From the NCBI RefSeq assembly GCF_900636825.1, contig NZ_LR134318.1:1087501-1151500 (forward strand): a stretch of DNA of 64,000 nt. Direction: 5' to 3'. The DNA comes from Pseudomonas fluorescens (lineage in GTDB: Bacteria; Pseudomonadota; Gammaproteobacteria; Pseudomonadales; Pseudomonadaceae). Below the pieces are notes generated by a model. That model saw nothing but the letters and a program-made list of their open reading frames with translations, was not told the DNA's origin and made no database searches. Position 1 is the first letter of the stretch, and every line of letters starts with the position of its first letter. The position numbers were made by a program, and so were the translations under genes. This document shows, in pieces, positions 44,384-54,681 of this stretch.

Positions 44384-45192
44384 CGCAATTACCTCTGTAT
44401 ATATCAGGCCTTAGAGGGCCGGAGTTAATGGTGTTCAGCGGTCACTAGTGCACTCGGAAGTGCGGCTTACAGGCGCCACAATGCCGTGTGCAGGCATACA
44501 AAGTTCCGAGTGTCTAATAAGTGCACTCAAGATGTGCGCAACTAGGCCTTGTTGTTATGACTTGCCCTGTTATGCAGCGGATCTTCCGTGCGGGAAGACT
44601 CTTGTGCAGTCGTGTAGCCTGCTCGACGTCCGGTAGGGGGCCGGTAAATCAAGCAGTTAGGTGCTCAGGCGAGCACGTTTATAGGGGCGCGGCCTTGGCC
44701 TTTGTAGGGGATATAAATGGTGCGTATCTCCTGTCCTTCGATTGTTTTGAGACTAGTTAGTCATCCGGGCAAGTTGTTGTGACAACTTGGTTACATGGCT
44801 ATCTGCTCTACGTAAGTTATCTCTTACAGAAACGGCGAGAATCGTTACCGGTGGTATGAGCTACGCATTTCGACATAGTTCCGGTCCACTCATCGTGCCA
44901 GCGGAAATTTTTTGAAATATTGATCAAGATGGCACTAGTTTCAATTTGATAGCACTTGCGATTTCGCCCTTTACTCTTGGGGGTATAAACGGCGTCGATA
45001 GTTTTGTGCCACTACAGGTAAAAAATTTACGTGCCACTACTGAAAAAAAACTTCAGTGTCGAGTGAAACTAAAATTAGAAAAGGGCGTGTGGTTTTATTG
45101 GCGCCACGAAATTGGCGATATGCGGCGGGGGAATTTTGACTTCGGGCGGAGTGCACGACTCTCAGCGAAAAGAGTCGTGCAAAGGGCATGCT
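44384..45192 (-). promoter_or_regulatory. algD upstream regulatory region
   Basis: About 800 non-coding bases, visibly more AT-rich than the flanks. It contains a GGAACTT (minus strand, complement of 44501-44508), the exact AlgU/sigma-22 -35 word; a convincing -10 at 16-17 bases is not clear. It also holds an inverted pair CACTCGGAA (44451-44459) / TTCCGAGTG (44504-44512) that includes that -35 word; a palindrome AAGTTGT-TGTG-ACAACTT (44771-44788); GTGCCACTAC twice (45006 and 45031); and ATGCC/GGCAT arms near 44481-44497. I found no perfect AlgR CCGTTCGTC box. Confidence 0.6.
45152..45181. other. Perfect stem-loop after yaaA
   Basis: TGCACGACTCT / AGAGTCGTGCA, 11-base arms around CAGCGAAA, 12 bases past the yaaA stop. 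No T tract on the minus strand, so either a weak terminator or a protein-binding palindrome at the edge of the algD region. Confidence 0.6.
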
Positions 45193-45972
45193 TTATTCGG
45201 GGGCGTGGTCGCGCAAAAACACCAGATTGTCCGGTTTGGAATGCTCGGCGCTGTAGCGGTAACCCTGCTCGTCGAATTGCTTGAGCTGTGCTGGATCGTT
45301 GATACGTTCCTGAATCACGAAACGGCTCATCAGACCGCGCGCTTTCTTCGCGTAGAAACTGATGATTTTGTACTGGCCGTTCTTCTGATCCTTGAACTCG
45401 GTATTGATGATCCGCGCGTTCAGGGCGCTGCGCTTGACGGCCGAAAAGTATTCGTTCGAAGCGAGATTGAGCAGCACGTCATCGCCCTGTTCGGCCAGTG
45501 CTTCATTCAGCCACTCGCTGATTCGTGTGCCCCAGAATGCGTACAGATCCTTGCCCCGGGCATTGGCCAGTTTGGTGCCCATTTCCAGGCGATAAGGCTG
45601 CATCAGGTCCAGCGGGCGCAGCAAGCCATAAAGGCCGGAAAGCATGCGCAGGTGCTTTTGCGCGTAATCGAATTCAGCTTCGCTGAACGATTGCGCATCC
45701 AGACCGGTGTAAACATCGCCTTTGAACGCGAGCAGCGCCTGCTTGGCGTTTTCCGGTGTGAATGCCGGCGTCCAGCTGCCGAAACGCGCGGCATTAAGAC
45801 CGCCGATCTTGTCGGATACGTGCATCAACTCGCTGATCTGCGCCGGGCTCAGTTCGCGCAACTGCTGGATCAATTCCTGGGAATGGTCGAGGTATTGCGG
45901 CTGAGTGAAGCGCTGGGTCGCCGGCGGTGTTTCGTAATCGAGGGTCTTGGCGGGGGAAATCACCATCAGCAT
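45193..45972 (-). CDS. yaaA: Peroxide-stress protein YaaA (DUF328)
   Basis: A 259-residue cytoplasmic protein beginning [17 protein letters not shown], the signature start of YaaA, with the [14 protein letters not shown] and [11 protein letters not shown] motifs. Members bind DNA and lower free iron during peroxide stress. Start at 45972, with AAAGGAG 8 bases upstream. It is a single gene, transcribed toward algD's control region in the same direction as the alginate operon. Confidence 0.92.
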   Translation of the reverse strand: MLMVISPAKTLDYETPPATQRFTQPQYLDHSQELIQQLRELSPAQISELMHVSDKIGGLNAARFGSWTPAFTPENAKQALLAFKGDVYTGLDAQSFSEAEFDYAQKHLRMLSGLYGLLRPLDLMQPYRLEMGTKLANARGKDLYAFWGTRISEWLNEALAEQGDDVLLNLASNEYFSAVKRSALNARIINTEFKDQKNGQYKIISFYAKKARGLMSRFVIQERINDPAQLKQFDEQGYRYSAEHSKPDNLVFLRDHAPE

Positions 45973-46089
45973 GAAGTCGTCTCCTTTAATCGTGGGGGCG
46001 ATTCTAGGGGGTTGTCGGTGTTGACTCCAGCTATGGGGGTTATAGGCAGGTGTAAGGTCGGGCATTTGCGACGGCTGGTGGATTTTTTT

Positions 46090-46252
46090 CCCTCACCCTA
46101 ACCCTCCCGAAACGTCGGACCGCCCAAAGGGAGAGGGGACCGACCGAGTGGTTCTTTCGATTTACGCCGACATGATCTATCGAGTTGAACTCAAATTTTG
46201 AAATCAACGGAGATCGGCTCCCTCTCCCCTAGGGAGAGGGCTGGGGTGAGGG
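46090..46252. repeat. MITE-like repeat copy D
   Basis: Begins CCCTCACCCTAACCCTCCC and ends GGGAGAGGGCTGGGGTGAGGG. Inner arms CCCAAAGGGAGAGGGGACCG and TCGGCTCCCTCTCCCC are again inverted. The centre (TTTCGATTTACGCC...) differs from the other copies. Confidence 0.75.
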
Positions 46253-46316
46253 TAGCGTCCGTGAATGTTGCACATCAGCTATAGTGCCGCGCGGGTTTTG
46301 TTATGGAGACACCCCT

Positions 46317-47441
46317 TTGCGCATTGTTCTTTTATTCTCCGCGTGGCTGCTCAGCTTGGCCGCCGCGGCGGCGCCTGGTGATCCGGCGACGCTGGATCGC
46401 ACGACCTGGCCGGAGCAGCTCAGCAGTCCGACATTGTTCGACGTGGCCTCGCGGGCGGAAATTCTCATGTTCGCCAGAGGCCTGCTCGGCACCGAATCCA
46501 TCGACGAGGCGGCACTGGCCCAGCGCCTGGGCCTGCGCACGGTCAATATCGATGCGATCAACAGCCTGCGCCAGCGTCTCTGGCAGCGTTTGTTGAGCAA
46601 CTACAACTACGCCCAGCAAAGCTGCGATCAGGATGCCTCGTTCTGCTTCCTCGTCGAAGATCTGCCGAGTCTGCGTGAGCAGGCTGCCAAGTTTGCGGTC
46701 AGCGATGACAGCTATTACACCAAGTGGGCCGAGCCGAGCCGCATTTTCCATTTGCAGTATCTGGACGAACTGATGCGCAAGGCCGCGCTGTCGCCGCAGA
46801 CCAGTAACGAATTCGATCGTTTCGGTGACTACGAGCGCAACGGCGACGACATGCATGACCGCCTGTTTCTGCTGACCTTCGACAGCGCCGCCAATGTGCA
46901 GCCGGACAATACCGACTGGCTCACCGAGTACCTGCGCAAGTCCAATCTGAGCGCGACGTTCTTCGTGTTGGGCAAGGATGTTCAGGCGCGACTGGCCGAT
47001 CGCTCTGTCAGCAGCCTGCAGGCGGGCTTCTCGAAACAATGCGTCGGCGTCCAGGGTTGGGAGTTTCGCTCCCACAGTCATTGGCAGGACTGGCAGGATT
47101 CGGTGCGCCGCAGCGCTGATCTGGTGAAGAACAAGTTGCCGGAAAACTACGTGCCTCTGTTCCGTCCGCCGGAAGGGCAGCGCCGCAGTGACGCTCAGGG
47201 TTTCTTCAATACCCAGGGCCTGCAAGTGGCACTGTGGGACATCGATGCTCAGGACGCTGCCGGCAAACTGAAGGGCGCGCCGAGTGCGCAACGGGTGTTG
47301 ACCCTGATGCTGCTATGGCGCCACGGCGTGATCAATTTCAATATGAAACAGGACGCAGTGAAGACCTCGTTGCCGTGGTTGATCACGCAAACGGCGCAGA
47401 GCGGCATCGGCTGGGAAGACTGCCAGGACGCGTTTCGCTGA
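46317..47441 (+). CDS. Polysaccharide deacetylase-like secreted protein
   Basis: About 374 residues. A TTG at 46317 with GGAGA 8 bases upstream gives a signal peptide (LRIVLLFSAWLLSLAAAAAP); an in-frame GTG at 46284 lacks one. After a novel N-terminal part of about 190 residues comes an NodB-like domain: LLTFDSAANVQPDNTDWLTE, ATFFVLGKDV, FRSHSHWQDWQD, LFRPPEGQRRSD and ALWDIDAQD. The metal motifs are altered: the usual T-F-D-D is T-F-D-S, and the H-x3-H appears as H-S-H. Function therefore may not be hydrolytic. Flanked by repeat copy D upstream and phoH downstream. Confidence 0.75.
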   Translation: MRIVLLFSAWLLSLAAAAAPGDPATLDRTTWPEQLSSPTLFDVASRAEILMFARGLLGTESIDEAALAQRLGLRTVNIDAINSLRQRLWQRLLSNYNYAQQSCDQDASFCFLVEDLPSLREQAAKFAVSDDSYYTKWAEPSRIFHLQYLDELMRKAALSPQTSNEFDRFGDYERNGDDMHDRLFLLTFDSAANVQPDNTDWLTEYLRKSNLSATFFVLGKDVQARLADRSVSSLQAGFSKQCVGVQGWEFRSHSHWQDWQDSVRRSADLVKNKLPENYVPLFRPPEGQRRSDAQGFFNTQGLQVALWDIDAQDAAGKLKGAPSAQRVLTLMLLWRHGVINFNMKQDAVKTSLPWLITQTAQSGIGWEDCQDAFR

Positions 47442-47450
47442 CATACGGAA

Positions 47451-47480
47451 AAAGCCCGGAAACATTGGGCTTTGGGCAAT
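47451..47480 (+). terminator. Weak terminator after the deacetylase-like gene
   Basis: AAAGCCC / GGGCTTT stem with a 9-base loop, then GGGCAATTTTTT. The short stem gives moderate support. Confidence 0.55.
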
Positions 47481-47678
47481 TTTTTCGAAGAATTTGCTGC
47501 AGGTGGACTTCCGACTCTAACGGTGTCGCGACGGTCCGCCAAGGGCTTTTCGTCACTTTGCAAAATAAACTTAAAAAAACCGTCAAAGTACTTTTTTATG
47601 TCATCGGTTTTGGAGTATTACGAAGACAGACCGCCGAAACCTGCAACACAGGTGGCGTCTTCCAAGACCCGTTTGTTT

Positions 47679-47720
47679 GCAGTCACTTGAATCTCCGCAG
47701 GTGAGATTCGGCAGTCACTT
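47679..47720. promoter_or_regulatory. Hairpin bracketed by direct repeats upstream of phoH
   Basis: GCAGTCACTT occurs at 47679-47688 and 47711-47720; between them lies the perfect inverted pair GAATCTC / GAGATTC (47689-47695, 47703-47709). It sits in the 336-base gap before the PhoH gene, 58 bases from its ATG. The rest of that gap is AT-rich and holds no gene that I can see. Role unknown. Confidence 0.4.
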
Positions 47721-47777
47721 CGAGGCGCAGCACCGCTCAGGTATTGCGTCTACTGGCTCTGACAAAGGTGACCGAGT

Positions 47778-49172
47778 ATGGATGATCACGGACGTAGCCC
47801 TTCCTCCAACCAGCCAATCCTGTATGTACTCGATACCAACGTATTGATTCACGATCCTAATGCCCTGCTGAATTTCGAAGAACACCACGTCGCTATCCCG
47901 ATGACCGTGCTTGAAGAGCTGGACAAGCTCAAGAGCGGGCATCACAGCGTGGCCGCCGAATGTCGTCAGGCCATCCGGTTGATCGACAAGACCCTGGGCG
48001 ATGCATCCCCCGAAGACGTCGAACTGGGTGTGCCGATCCAGCGCGGCAAAGGCGGACCGAAGGGCTTGCTGTCAATTCTGATGAGCAAGCAGGCTGAATC
48101 GAACCTGATTTTGCCCGAGCACCTCAATGACAACAAAATCATCAACCAATTGATCGACCTGCACACCCGCGATCCGCAGAAACCGGTGGTGCTGGTCACC
48201 AAAGACATCAACATGCGCCTCAAGGCGCGCGCCTGCGGTATTGCATCCGAAGACTACAGCACCGACCAACTGGTCGACGACGTTTCCCTGTTGCCCAACG
48301 GCTACCACAACATGACCGGCTCGTTCTGGGACCGCGTGAGCAAGGTTGAAACCCGGCAAGACCATGGCCGCACCTGGCATCAAGTGCAGTTGATCGACAA
48401 TTTGCCCGCGGTGCACATCAACGAATTCATCATTGATGAACAGGGTTTCGTCGGCTGGATCAAGGAGATTGAAGAGGACAAGCTGCTGATCCTCGACCTG
48501 CATCAGGAACCGCTGCTGCATCAGGAGGCCTGGGGGCTCAAGCCACGCGACATCTATCAAAGCCTGGCGCTGTACGCGTTGCTTGATCCGGACATTCATC
48601 TGGTCAATCTGTCTGGCGCCGCCGGTTCCGGCAAAACCATTCTGGCGCTGGCTGCGGCGATCGAGCAGACCATGGTCAGCAAGCGTTATCGCCGCATCAT
48701 CGCCACCCGCAGCGTGCAGGGCCTGGATCAGGAAATCGGCTTCCTGCCCGGCACCGAAGCGGAAAAAATGGAGCCTTGGCTGGGCGCCATCACCGACAAC
48801 CTCGAAGCCTTGCACATGGATGACGAAAACACCCATGGCAGCGTCGACTATATCCTCAGCAAAGTGCCGTTGCAGTTCAAATCGCTCAACTACATTCGCG
48901 GTCGCAGCTTCCAGCAGAGCTTGATCCTGATCGACGAATGCCAGAACCTCACGCCGCACCAGATGAAGACCATCATCACTCGCGCTGGCGCCGGTTCCAA
49001 AGTGGTGTGCCTGGGTAACCTGGCACAGATCGACACCCCTTACCTGTCCGCGACCAGCTCCGGGCTGACCTACCTGACCGAACGCTTCAAGGATTTCCCC
49101 AACGGTGTGCACATCACCCTGCAAGGGGTGCCTCGCTCGATCCTGGCCGAATACGCCGAATCTCACCTCTAA
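47778..49172 (+). CDS. PIN-PhoH family RNA-associated ATPase
   Basis: A 464-residue cytoplasmic protein fusing an N-terminal PIN nuclease domain (residues about 12-150; YVLDTNVLIHDPNALLNF with acidic residues, VLEELDKLKSG) to a C-terminal PhoH ATPase domain. Walker A is SGAAGSGKTILALAAA and Walker B is LILIDECQNLTPHQ. PhoH2-type proteins of this shape act as RNA helicase/RNase. ATG with no strong site just upstream (AAAGGTGACCGAGT). Single gene. Confidence 0.9.
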   Translation: MDDHGRSPSSNQPILYVLDTNVLIHDPNALLNFEEHHVAIPMTVLEELDKLKSGHHSVAAECRQAIRLIDKTLGDASPEDVELGVPIQRGKGGPKGLLSILMSKQAESNLILPEHLNDNKIINQLIDLHTRDPQKPVVLVTKDINMRLKARACGIASEDYSTDQLVDDVSLLPNGYHNMTGSFWDRVSKVETRQDHGRTWHQVQLIDNLPAVHINEFIIDEQGFVGWIKEIEEDKLLILDLHQEPLLHQEAWGLKPRDIYQSLALYALLDPDIHLVNLSGAAGSGKTILALAAAIEQTMVSKRYRRIIATRSVQGLDQEIGFLPGTEAEKMEPWLGAITDNLEALHMDDENTHGSVDYILSKVPLQFKSLNYIRGRSFQQSLILIDECQNLTPHQMKTIITRAGAGSKVVCLGNLAQIDTPYLSATSSGLTYLTERFKDFPNGVHITLQGVPRSILAEYAESHL

Positions 49173-49180
49173 GAGGAGTA

Positions 49181-49323
49181 GCGACAAGCTTCAAGCCGCT
49201 AGCTACAAGTGGTCCGAGTGAACTTCACTTGCCGCTTGAAGCTTGCGGCTTTCGGCTGTTTAAATGCGAGCTTTCCTGACGCCTGCCTACCGCGCTTTTA
49301 ACTTGCCGCTTGTAGCTTGTCGC
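49181..49323. repeat. AAGCTTCAAGC-class repeat between phoH and moaC
   Basis: Outer inverted pair GCGACAAGCT (49181-49190) / AGCTTGTCGC (49314-49323), with internal direct copies of ACTTGCCGCTTG and AGCTACAAG. A third Pseudomonas intergenic repeat type, different from the REPs. A fragment of similar sequence (GCCGCTCGTAGCTCC) recurs near 50670. Confidence 0.7.
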
Positions 49324-49348
49324 TCGCAGCTGCCTCAAGGAGGCCCCC

Positions 49349-49822
49349 GTGCTGACTCATCTCGATTCCCAAGGTCGCGCCAACATGGTCGACGTCACTG
49401 AAAAAGCCGTGACGTTCCGTGAAGCGACGGCTCAAGCGCTGGTGCGCATGCTCCCCGAAACTTTGCAGATGATCGTCAGCGGCGGCCATCCCAAGGGCGA
49501 CGTGTTTGCCGTGGCGCGCATTGCCGGCATTCAGGCGGCGAAGAAAACCAGCGATCTGATTCCGCTGTGCCACCCGCTGATGCTCACCGGCGTCAAAGTC
49601 GAGCTCAGCGCTGAAGGTGAAGATAGCGTGCGCATCGTCGCCCGCTGCAAGTTGTCCGGGCAGACCGGCGTCGAGATGGAAGCGCTGACCGCCGCCAGCG
49701 TCGCCGCCCTGACCATTTACGACATGTGCAAAGCCGTCGACCGTGGCATGACCATCGAGAGCGTGCGTTTGCTGGAAAAAGTCGGCGGTAAGAGCGGCCA
49801 CTTCCAGGCGGAGCAGCCATGA
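49349..49822 (+). CDS. moaC: Cyclic pyranopterin monophosphate synthase MoaC
   Basis: A 157-residue molybdenum-cofactor enzyme that, with MoaA, makes cyclic pyranopterin monophosphate. GTG start with an ideal AAGGAGG 5-6 bases upstream. Family motifs: [77 protein letters not shown] and the C-terminal GGKSGHF. It overlaps moaD by four bases. Confidence 0.97.
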   Translation: MLTHLDSQGRANMVDVTEKAVTFREATAQALVRMLPETLQMIVSGGHPKGDVFAVARIAGIQAAKKTSDLIPLCHPLMLTGVKVELSAEGEDSVRIVARCKLSGQTGVEMEALTAASVAALTIYDMCKAVDRGMTIESVRLLEKVGGKSGHFQAEQP

Positions 49823-50061
49823 AACTGACTGTAAGATTTTTTGCCCGTTACCGCGAGGCACTGGGCGTGGACTCGGTGAAGGTTGAAGGTGATTTCGCGA
49901 CTGTCGACGACGTGCGAGCACTGCTTGCGCAACGAGATGGCGCCGAGGTGTTGAGCGAGCAGAACCTGATGTGCGCACGCAACGAAGATCTCTGCCAACT
50001 CGATGAGCCTGTCGCCGACGGCGATGAAGTGGCGTTTTTCCCCACTGTGACCGGAGGCTGA
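49819..50061 (+). CDS. moaD: Molybdopterin synthase small subunit MoaD
   Basis: An 80-residue ubiquitin-like sulfur carrier ending in the required Gly-Gly (FFPTVTGG). [15 protein letters not shown] is typical. It overlaps moaC by four bases (ATGA) and ends two bases before the moaE ATG, so subunits are made in balance. Confidence 0.96.
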   Translation: MKLTVRFFARYREALGVDSVKVEGDFATVDDVRALLAQRDGAEVLSEQNLMCARNEDLCQLDEPVADGDEVAFFPTVTGG

Positions 50062-50063
50062 AC

Positions 50064-50516
50064 ATGGCGATTCGCGTGCAGGCCACGCCGTTCGATCCGG
50101 GCGCTGAAGTCAACGCGATGCACGCGGCCAATGTCGGTGTAGGCGCGGTGGTGAGTTTTGTCGGTTACGTGCGCGACTTTAATGACGGACTCGATGTGGC
50201 GGGGATGTTTCTCGAGCATTATCCGGGCATGACCGAAAAAGCCCTCGGCAAGATCGCCATCGAAGCCGAACAGCGCTGGCCGCTGTTGAAACTGGAAGTG
50301 CTGCACCGCATCGGCGCGCTTGAGCCGGGCGAGCCTATCGTCTTCGTCGGCGCCGCCAGCGCCCACCGCCAGGCTGCATTCGACGCCTGCGCCTTCGTCA
50401 TGGACTACCTGAAAACCCGTGCGCCGTTCTGGAAGAAAGAAAACACCAGCGATGGCCCGCGTTGGGTTGAAGGGCGGGACAGCGATCATGCAGCGGCGGA
50501 TCGCTGGAAGAAGTAA
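50064..50516 (+). CDS. moaE: Molybdopterin synthase catalytic subunit MoaE
   Basis: A 150-residue catalytic subunit: VGAVVSFVGYVRDFNDG, LEHYPGMTEKAL, ASAHRQAAFDACAFVMDYLK and KTRAPFWKKE with the active-site lysines. Last gene of moaCDE, followed at once by a REPIN that begins right after its stop. Confidence 0.96.
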   Translation: MAIRVQATPFDPGAEVNAMHAANVGVGAVVSFVGYVRDFNDGLDVAGMFLEHYPGMTEKALGKIAIEAEQRWPLLKLEVLHRIGALEPGEPIVFVGAASAHRQAAFDACAFVMDYLKTRAPFWKKENTSDGPRWVEGRDSDHAAADRWKK

Positions 50517-50517
50517 A

Positions 50518-50598
50518 TCAAAAGATCGCAGCCTTCGGCAGCTCCTACATAGGGTCGGCATCCACCTGTAGGAGCTGCCGAAGGCTGCGATCTTTTTG
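50518..50598. repeat. REPIN after moaE
   Basis: AAAAGATCGCAGCCTTCGGC with AGCTCCTACA on the left; GTAGGAGCTGCCGAAGGCT with GCGATCTTTTT on the right; 17 bases between arms. Confidence 0.92.
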
Positions 50599-50619
50599 CT
50601 TCTGCCCCCGAATTGACGA

Positions 50620-50658
50620 TTTGTACATATAAGTCCAATATGGATTTACAAGTACAAA
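50620..50658. promoter_or_regulatory. TTTGTAC inverted repeat before the amino-acid-binding protein
   Basis: TTTGTAC (50620-50626) and GTACAAA (50652-50658), perfect 7-base arms 25 bases apart, with TTGACG immediately upstream as a possible -35. It lies 90 bases before the ATG of the binding-protein gene. Likely an operator; DauR is one candidate because it is the nearest regulator, but nothing links them directly. Confidence 0.45.
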
Positions 50659-50747
50659 ATGCTTCAATCTTGCCGCTCGTAGCTCCCCGCTCGAAGCTGC
50701 TCTTCTTCGTCTTGCCAAACCAACAACAACCCCGCGAGAGAACGAAC

Positions 50748-51524
50748 ATGAAGAAACTCCCCCTCATCACCGGTCTGGCCCTCAGCCTGTTGGCCTGTGC
50801 CAGCACCTTCGCCGCCGAAAAAACCCTGCGCATCGGCATCGAAGCCGCTTACCCACCGTTTGCCTCGAAAACTGACAAGGGCGAAATTGTCGGTTTCGAC
50901 TACGACATCGGCAATGCCCTGTGTGCGCAAATGAAGGTCAAGTGTGTATGGGTCGAGGGAGAGTTCGACGGGCTGATTCCCTCACTGAAAGTGAAGAAGA
51001 TCGACATGGCCCTGTCGTCGATGACCATCAACGAAGATCGCAAGAAGTCGGTGGATTTCAGCCACAAGTATTACTTCACTTCCTCGCGTCTGGTGATGAA
51101 AGAGGGCGCCAGCGTCGACGATCAATACGCTAGCCTCAAAGGCAAGAATGTCGGCGTGCAGCGCGCCACTACGACTGATCGGTTTGCCACCGAGGTATTC
51201 GAACCGAAGGGCATCAACGTCAAGCGCTACAGCAACAACGAAGAGATCTACATGGATCTGGCGGCTGGGCGCCTCGATGCGATCTTTGCCGACACCATCC
51301 CGTTGAATGATTTTCTGTCGATGCCGCGCGGTAAGGGGTACGCGTTTGTCGGGCCGGAGCTGAAGGATCCGAAGTATGTCGGCGAAGGTGCGGGGATTGC
51401 GGTGCGCAAGGGCAACGGTGAACTGGTCAGCCAGTTGAACAGCGCCATCGACGGGATTCGTGCGAGTGGCGAATACCAGAAGATTTCCGAGAAGTATTTC
51501 AAGACTGATATCTACGGCGATTGA
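50748..51524 (+). CDS. Periplasmic basic-amino-acid-binding protein (ArgT/HisJ type)
   Basis: A 258-residue binding protein for an ABC importer. Signal peptide [20 protein letters not shown] with cleavage near TFAAEK; mature start [20 protein letters not shown], ligand-contacting [14 protein letters not shown], and [19 protein letters not shown]. The pattern is that of lysine/arginine/ornithine-binding proteins. Its neighbourhood (dauBAR, convergent) supports D- or L-arginine/lysine uptake, matching the PA3865 location as I recall. No permease or ATPase is adjacent. The start at 50748 is preferred; the frame stays open 45 codons upstream through repeat remnants. Confidence 0.9.
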   Translation: MKKLPLITGLALSLLACASTFAAEKTLRIGIEAAYPPFASKTDKGEIVGFDYDIGNALCAQMKVKCVWVEGEFDGLIPSLKVKKIDMALSSMTINEDRKKSVDFSHKYYFTSSRLVMKEGASVDDQYASLKGKNVGVQRATTTDRFATEVFEPKGINVKRYSNNEEIYMDLAAGRLDAIFADTIPLNDFLSMPRGKGYAFVGPELKDPKYVGEGAGIAVRKGNGELVSQLNSAIDGIRASGEYQKISEKYFKTDIYGD

Positions 51525-51528
51525 TAAA

Positions 51529-51606
51529 AAAGATCGCAGCCTTAGGCAGCTCCTACAGGGGAATGCGTGCTCCTGCAGGAGCTGCCGCAGGCTGCGATCT
51601 TTTGCT
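51529..51606. repeat. REPIN between binding protein and dauR
   Basis: AAAAAGATCGCAGCCTTAGG with CAGCTCCTACAGG on the left; GGAGCTGCCGCAGGCTGCG with ATCTTTTG on the right. It lies between two convergent stops and would serve as a common transcript end. Confidence 0.9.
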
Positions 51607-51608
51607 CC

Positions 51609-52235
51609 TCAGCCTTTCAATTCCTTCAAATGCTTGTACACCGTCGCCCGCCCCATGTTCAGCACATTGGCCACATAGTTCGAAGCGCTCTTGCCCTTGA
51701 ACGCGCCCTCGGCGTGCAGCGCCAGCACCAGCTCACGCTTGTGATCGCGGGTCAGGACATTCAGGCTCAACTGGCGTTCGCGCAGCCAGGCATGCAGGAA
51801 GGTGTTGATGCGCTCCTGCCAGTCATCGCGAAATAAAGAATCCGGTTGTGGGATCAGCTTGCTCGGCGAGAGGAACAGGTCCAGCGCTGCCTTGGCGTTC
51901 TCGAACAATGAAATGTTCAGATTGATGCACAGCACTGCCAGCGGACGACTTTCGCTGTCGCGCAGCACTGTGCTCAGGCTGCGAATTTTCTGACCGTCCC
52001 AATTGAGCTTTTCGTACGGGCCGATATTCCTGTCGCTGACATCCTCGCTGAGCATGTCCTCCAGTGACGAGTCGTCGCCGATCTCGCGCTTGGACAAGTT
52101 GTTGGCGATATAGTCGACCTTCTGCGTACGCAGGTCGTGCAGCACCACCTCGGCATGGGGATAGAACAGTGTGGCGATGGCGTCGGCAATGGCGCGGAAG
52201 TTATCCAGCACCGGATCGAATTCGGGGGCGGTCAT
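51609..52235 (-). CDS. dauR: D-arginine utilisation repressor DauR
   Basis: A 208-residue regulator: an N-terminal YheO-like PAS domain (AIATLFYPHAEVVLHDLRTQKVDYIANNLSKREIGD) and a C-terminal DNA-binding domain with KSASNYVANVLNMGRATVYKHL. In P. aeruginosa the equivalent represses dauBAR until D-arginine is present. Start 52235 (MTAPEFDPVL) has GGAG 10 bases upstream. Called as dauR on the strength of its position after dauA. Confidence 0.88.
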   Translation of the reverse strand: MTAPEFDPVLDNFRAIADAIATLFYPHAEVVLHDLRTQKVDYIANNLSKREIGDDSSLEDMLSEDVSDRNIGPYEKLNWDGQKIRSLSTVLRDSESRPLAVLCINLNISLFENAKAALDLFLSPSKLIPQPDSLFRDDWQERINTFLHAWLRERQLSLNVLTRDHKRELVLALHAEGAFKGKSASNYVANVLNMGRATVYKHLKELKG

Positions 52236-52325
52236 GACAGTGAAGCTCCAGGCAGCGTCAACGCCTCCGTGATCAGGAGGCGCAGGAAGTGTGCCGCAAT
52301 CTGCGGCGCGCGTCACCGCACGGAT

Positions 52326-54565
<2,240 letters not shown>

Positions 54566-54634
54566 ATTGCGCTCCGAAACTAAACTTATTTTTCCATTAT
54601 GGACTTTTAGTTCTTTCTAGCAATATGCGGGCAT

Positions 54635-54670
54635 AAAAAAAGCGCAGTCCGTTACGGGCTGCGCTTTTTT
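54635..54670. terminator. Bidirectional terminator between dauB and rhlB
   Basis: AAAAAAAGCGCAG / CTGCGCTTTTTT stem with TCCGTTACGGG between. A and T tracts on both sides let it work either way; it directly follows the rhlB stop. Confidence 0.88.
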
Positions 54671-54681
54671 CCCAGCGTCGG

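Noticed and set aside
44461..44510. Full AlgU promoter (-35 and -10) for algD
   Set aside because: The -35 word GGAACTT is exact, but I could not find a convincing -10 at 16-17 bases, so only the -35 is noted.
50613..50747. Longer N-terminus for the amino-acid-binding protein
   Set aside because: The extra 45 codons read through the palindromic operator and a repeat remnant; the start at 50748 begins a proper signal peptide.
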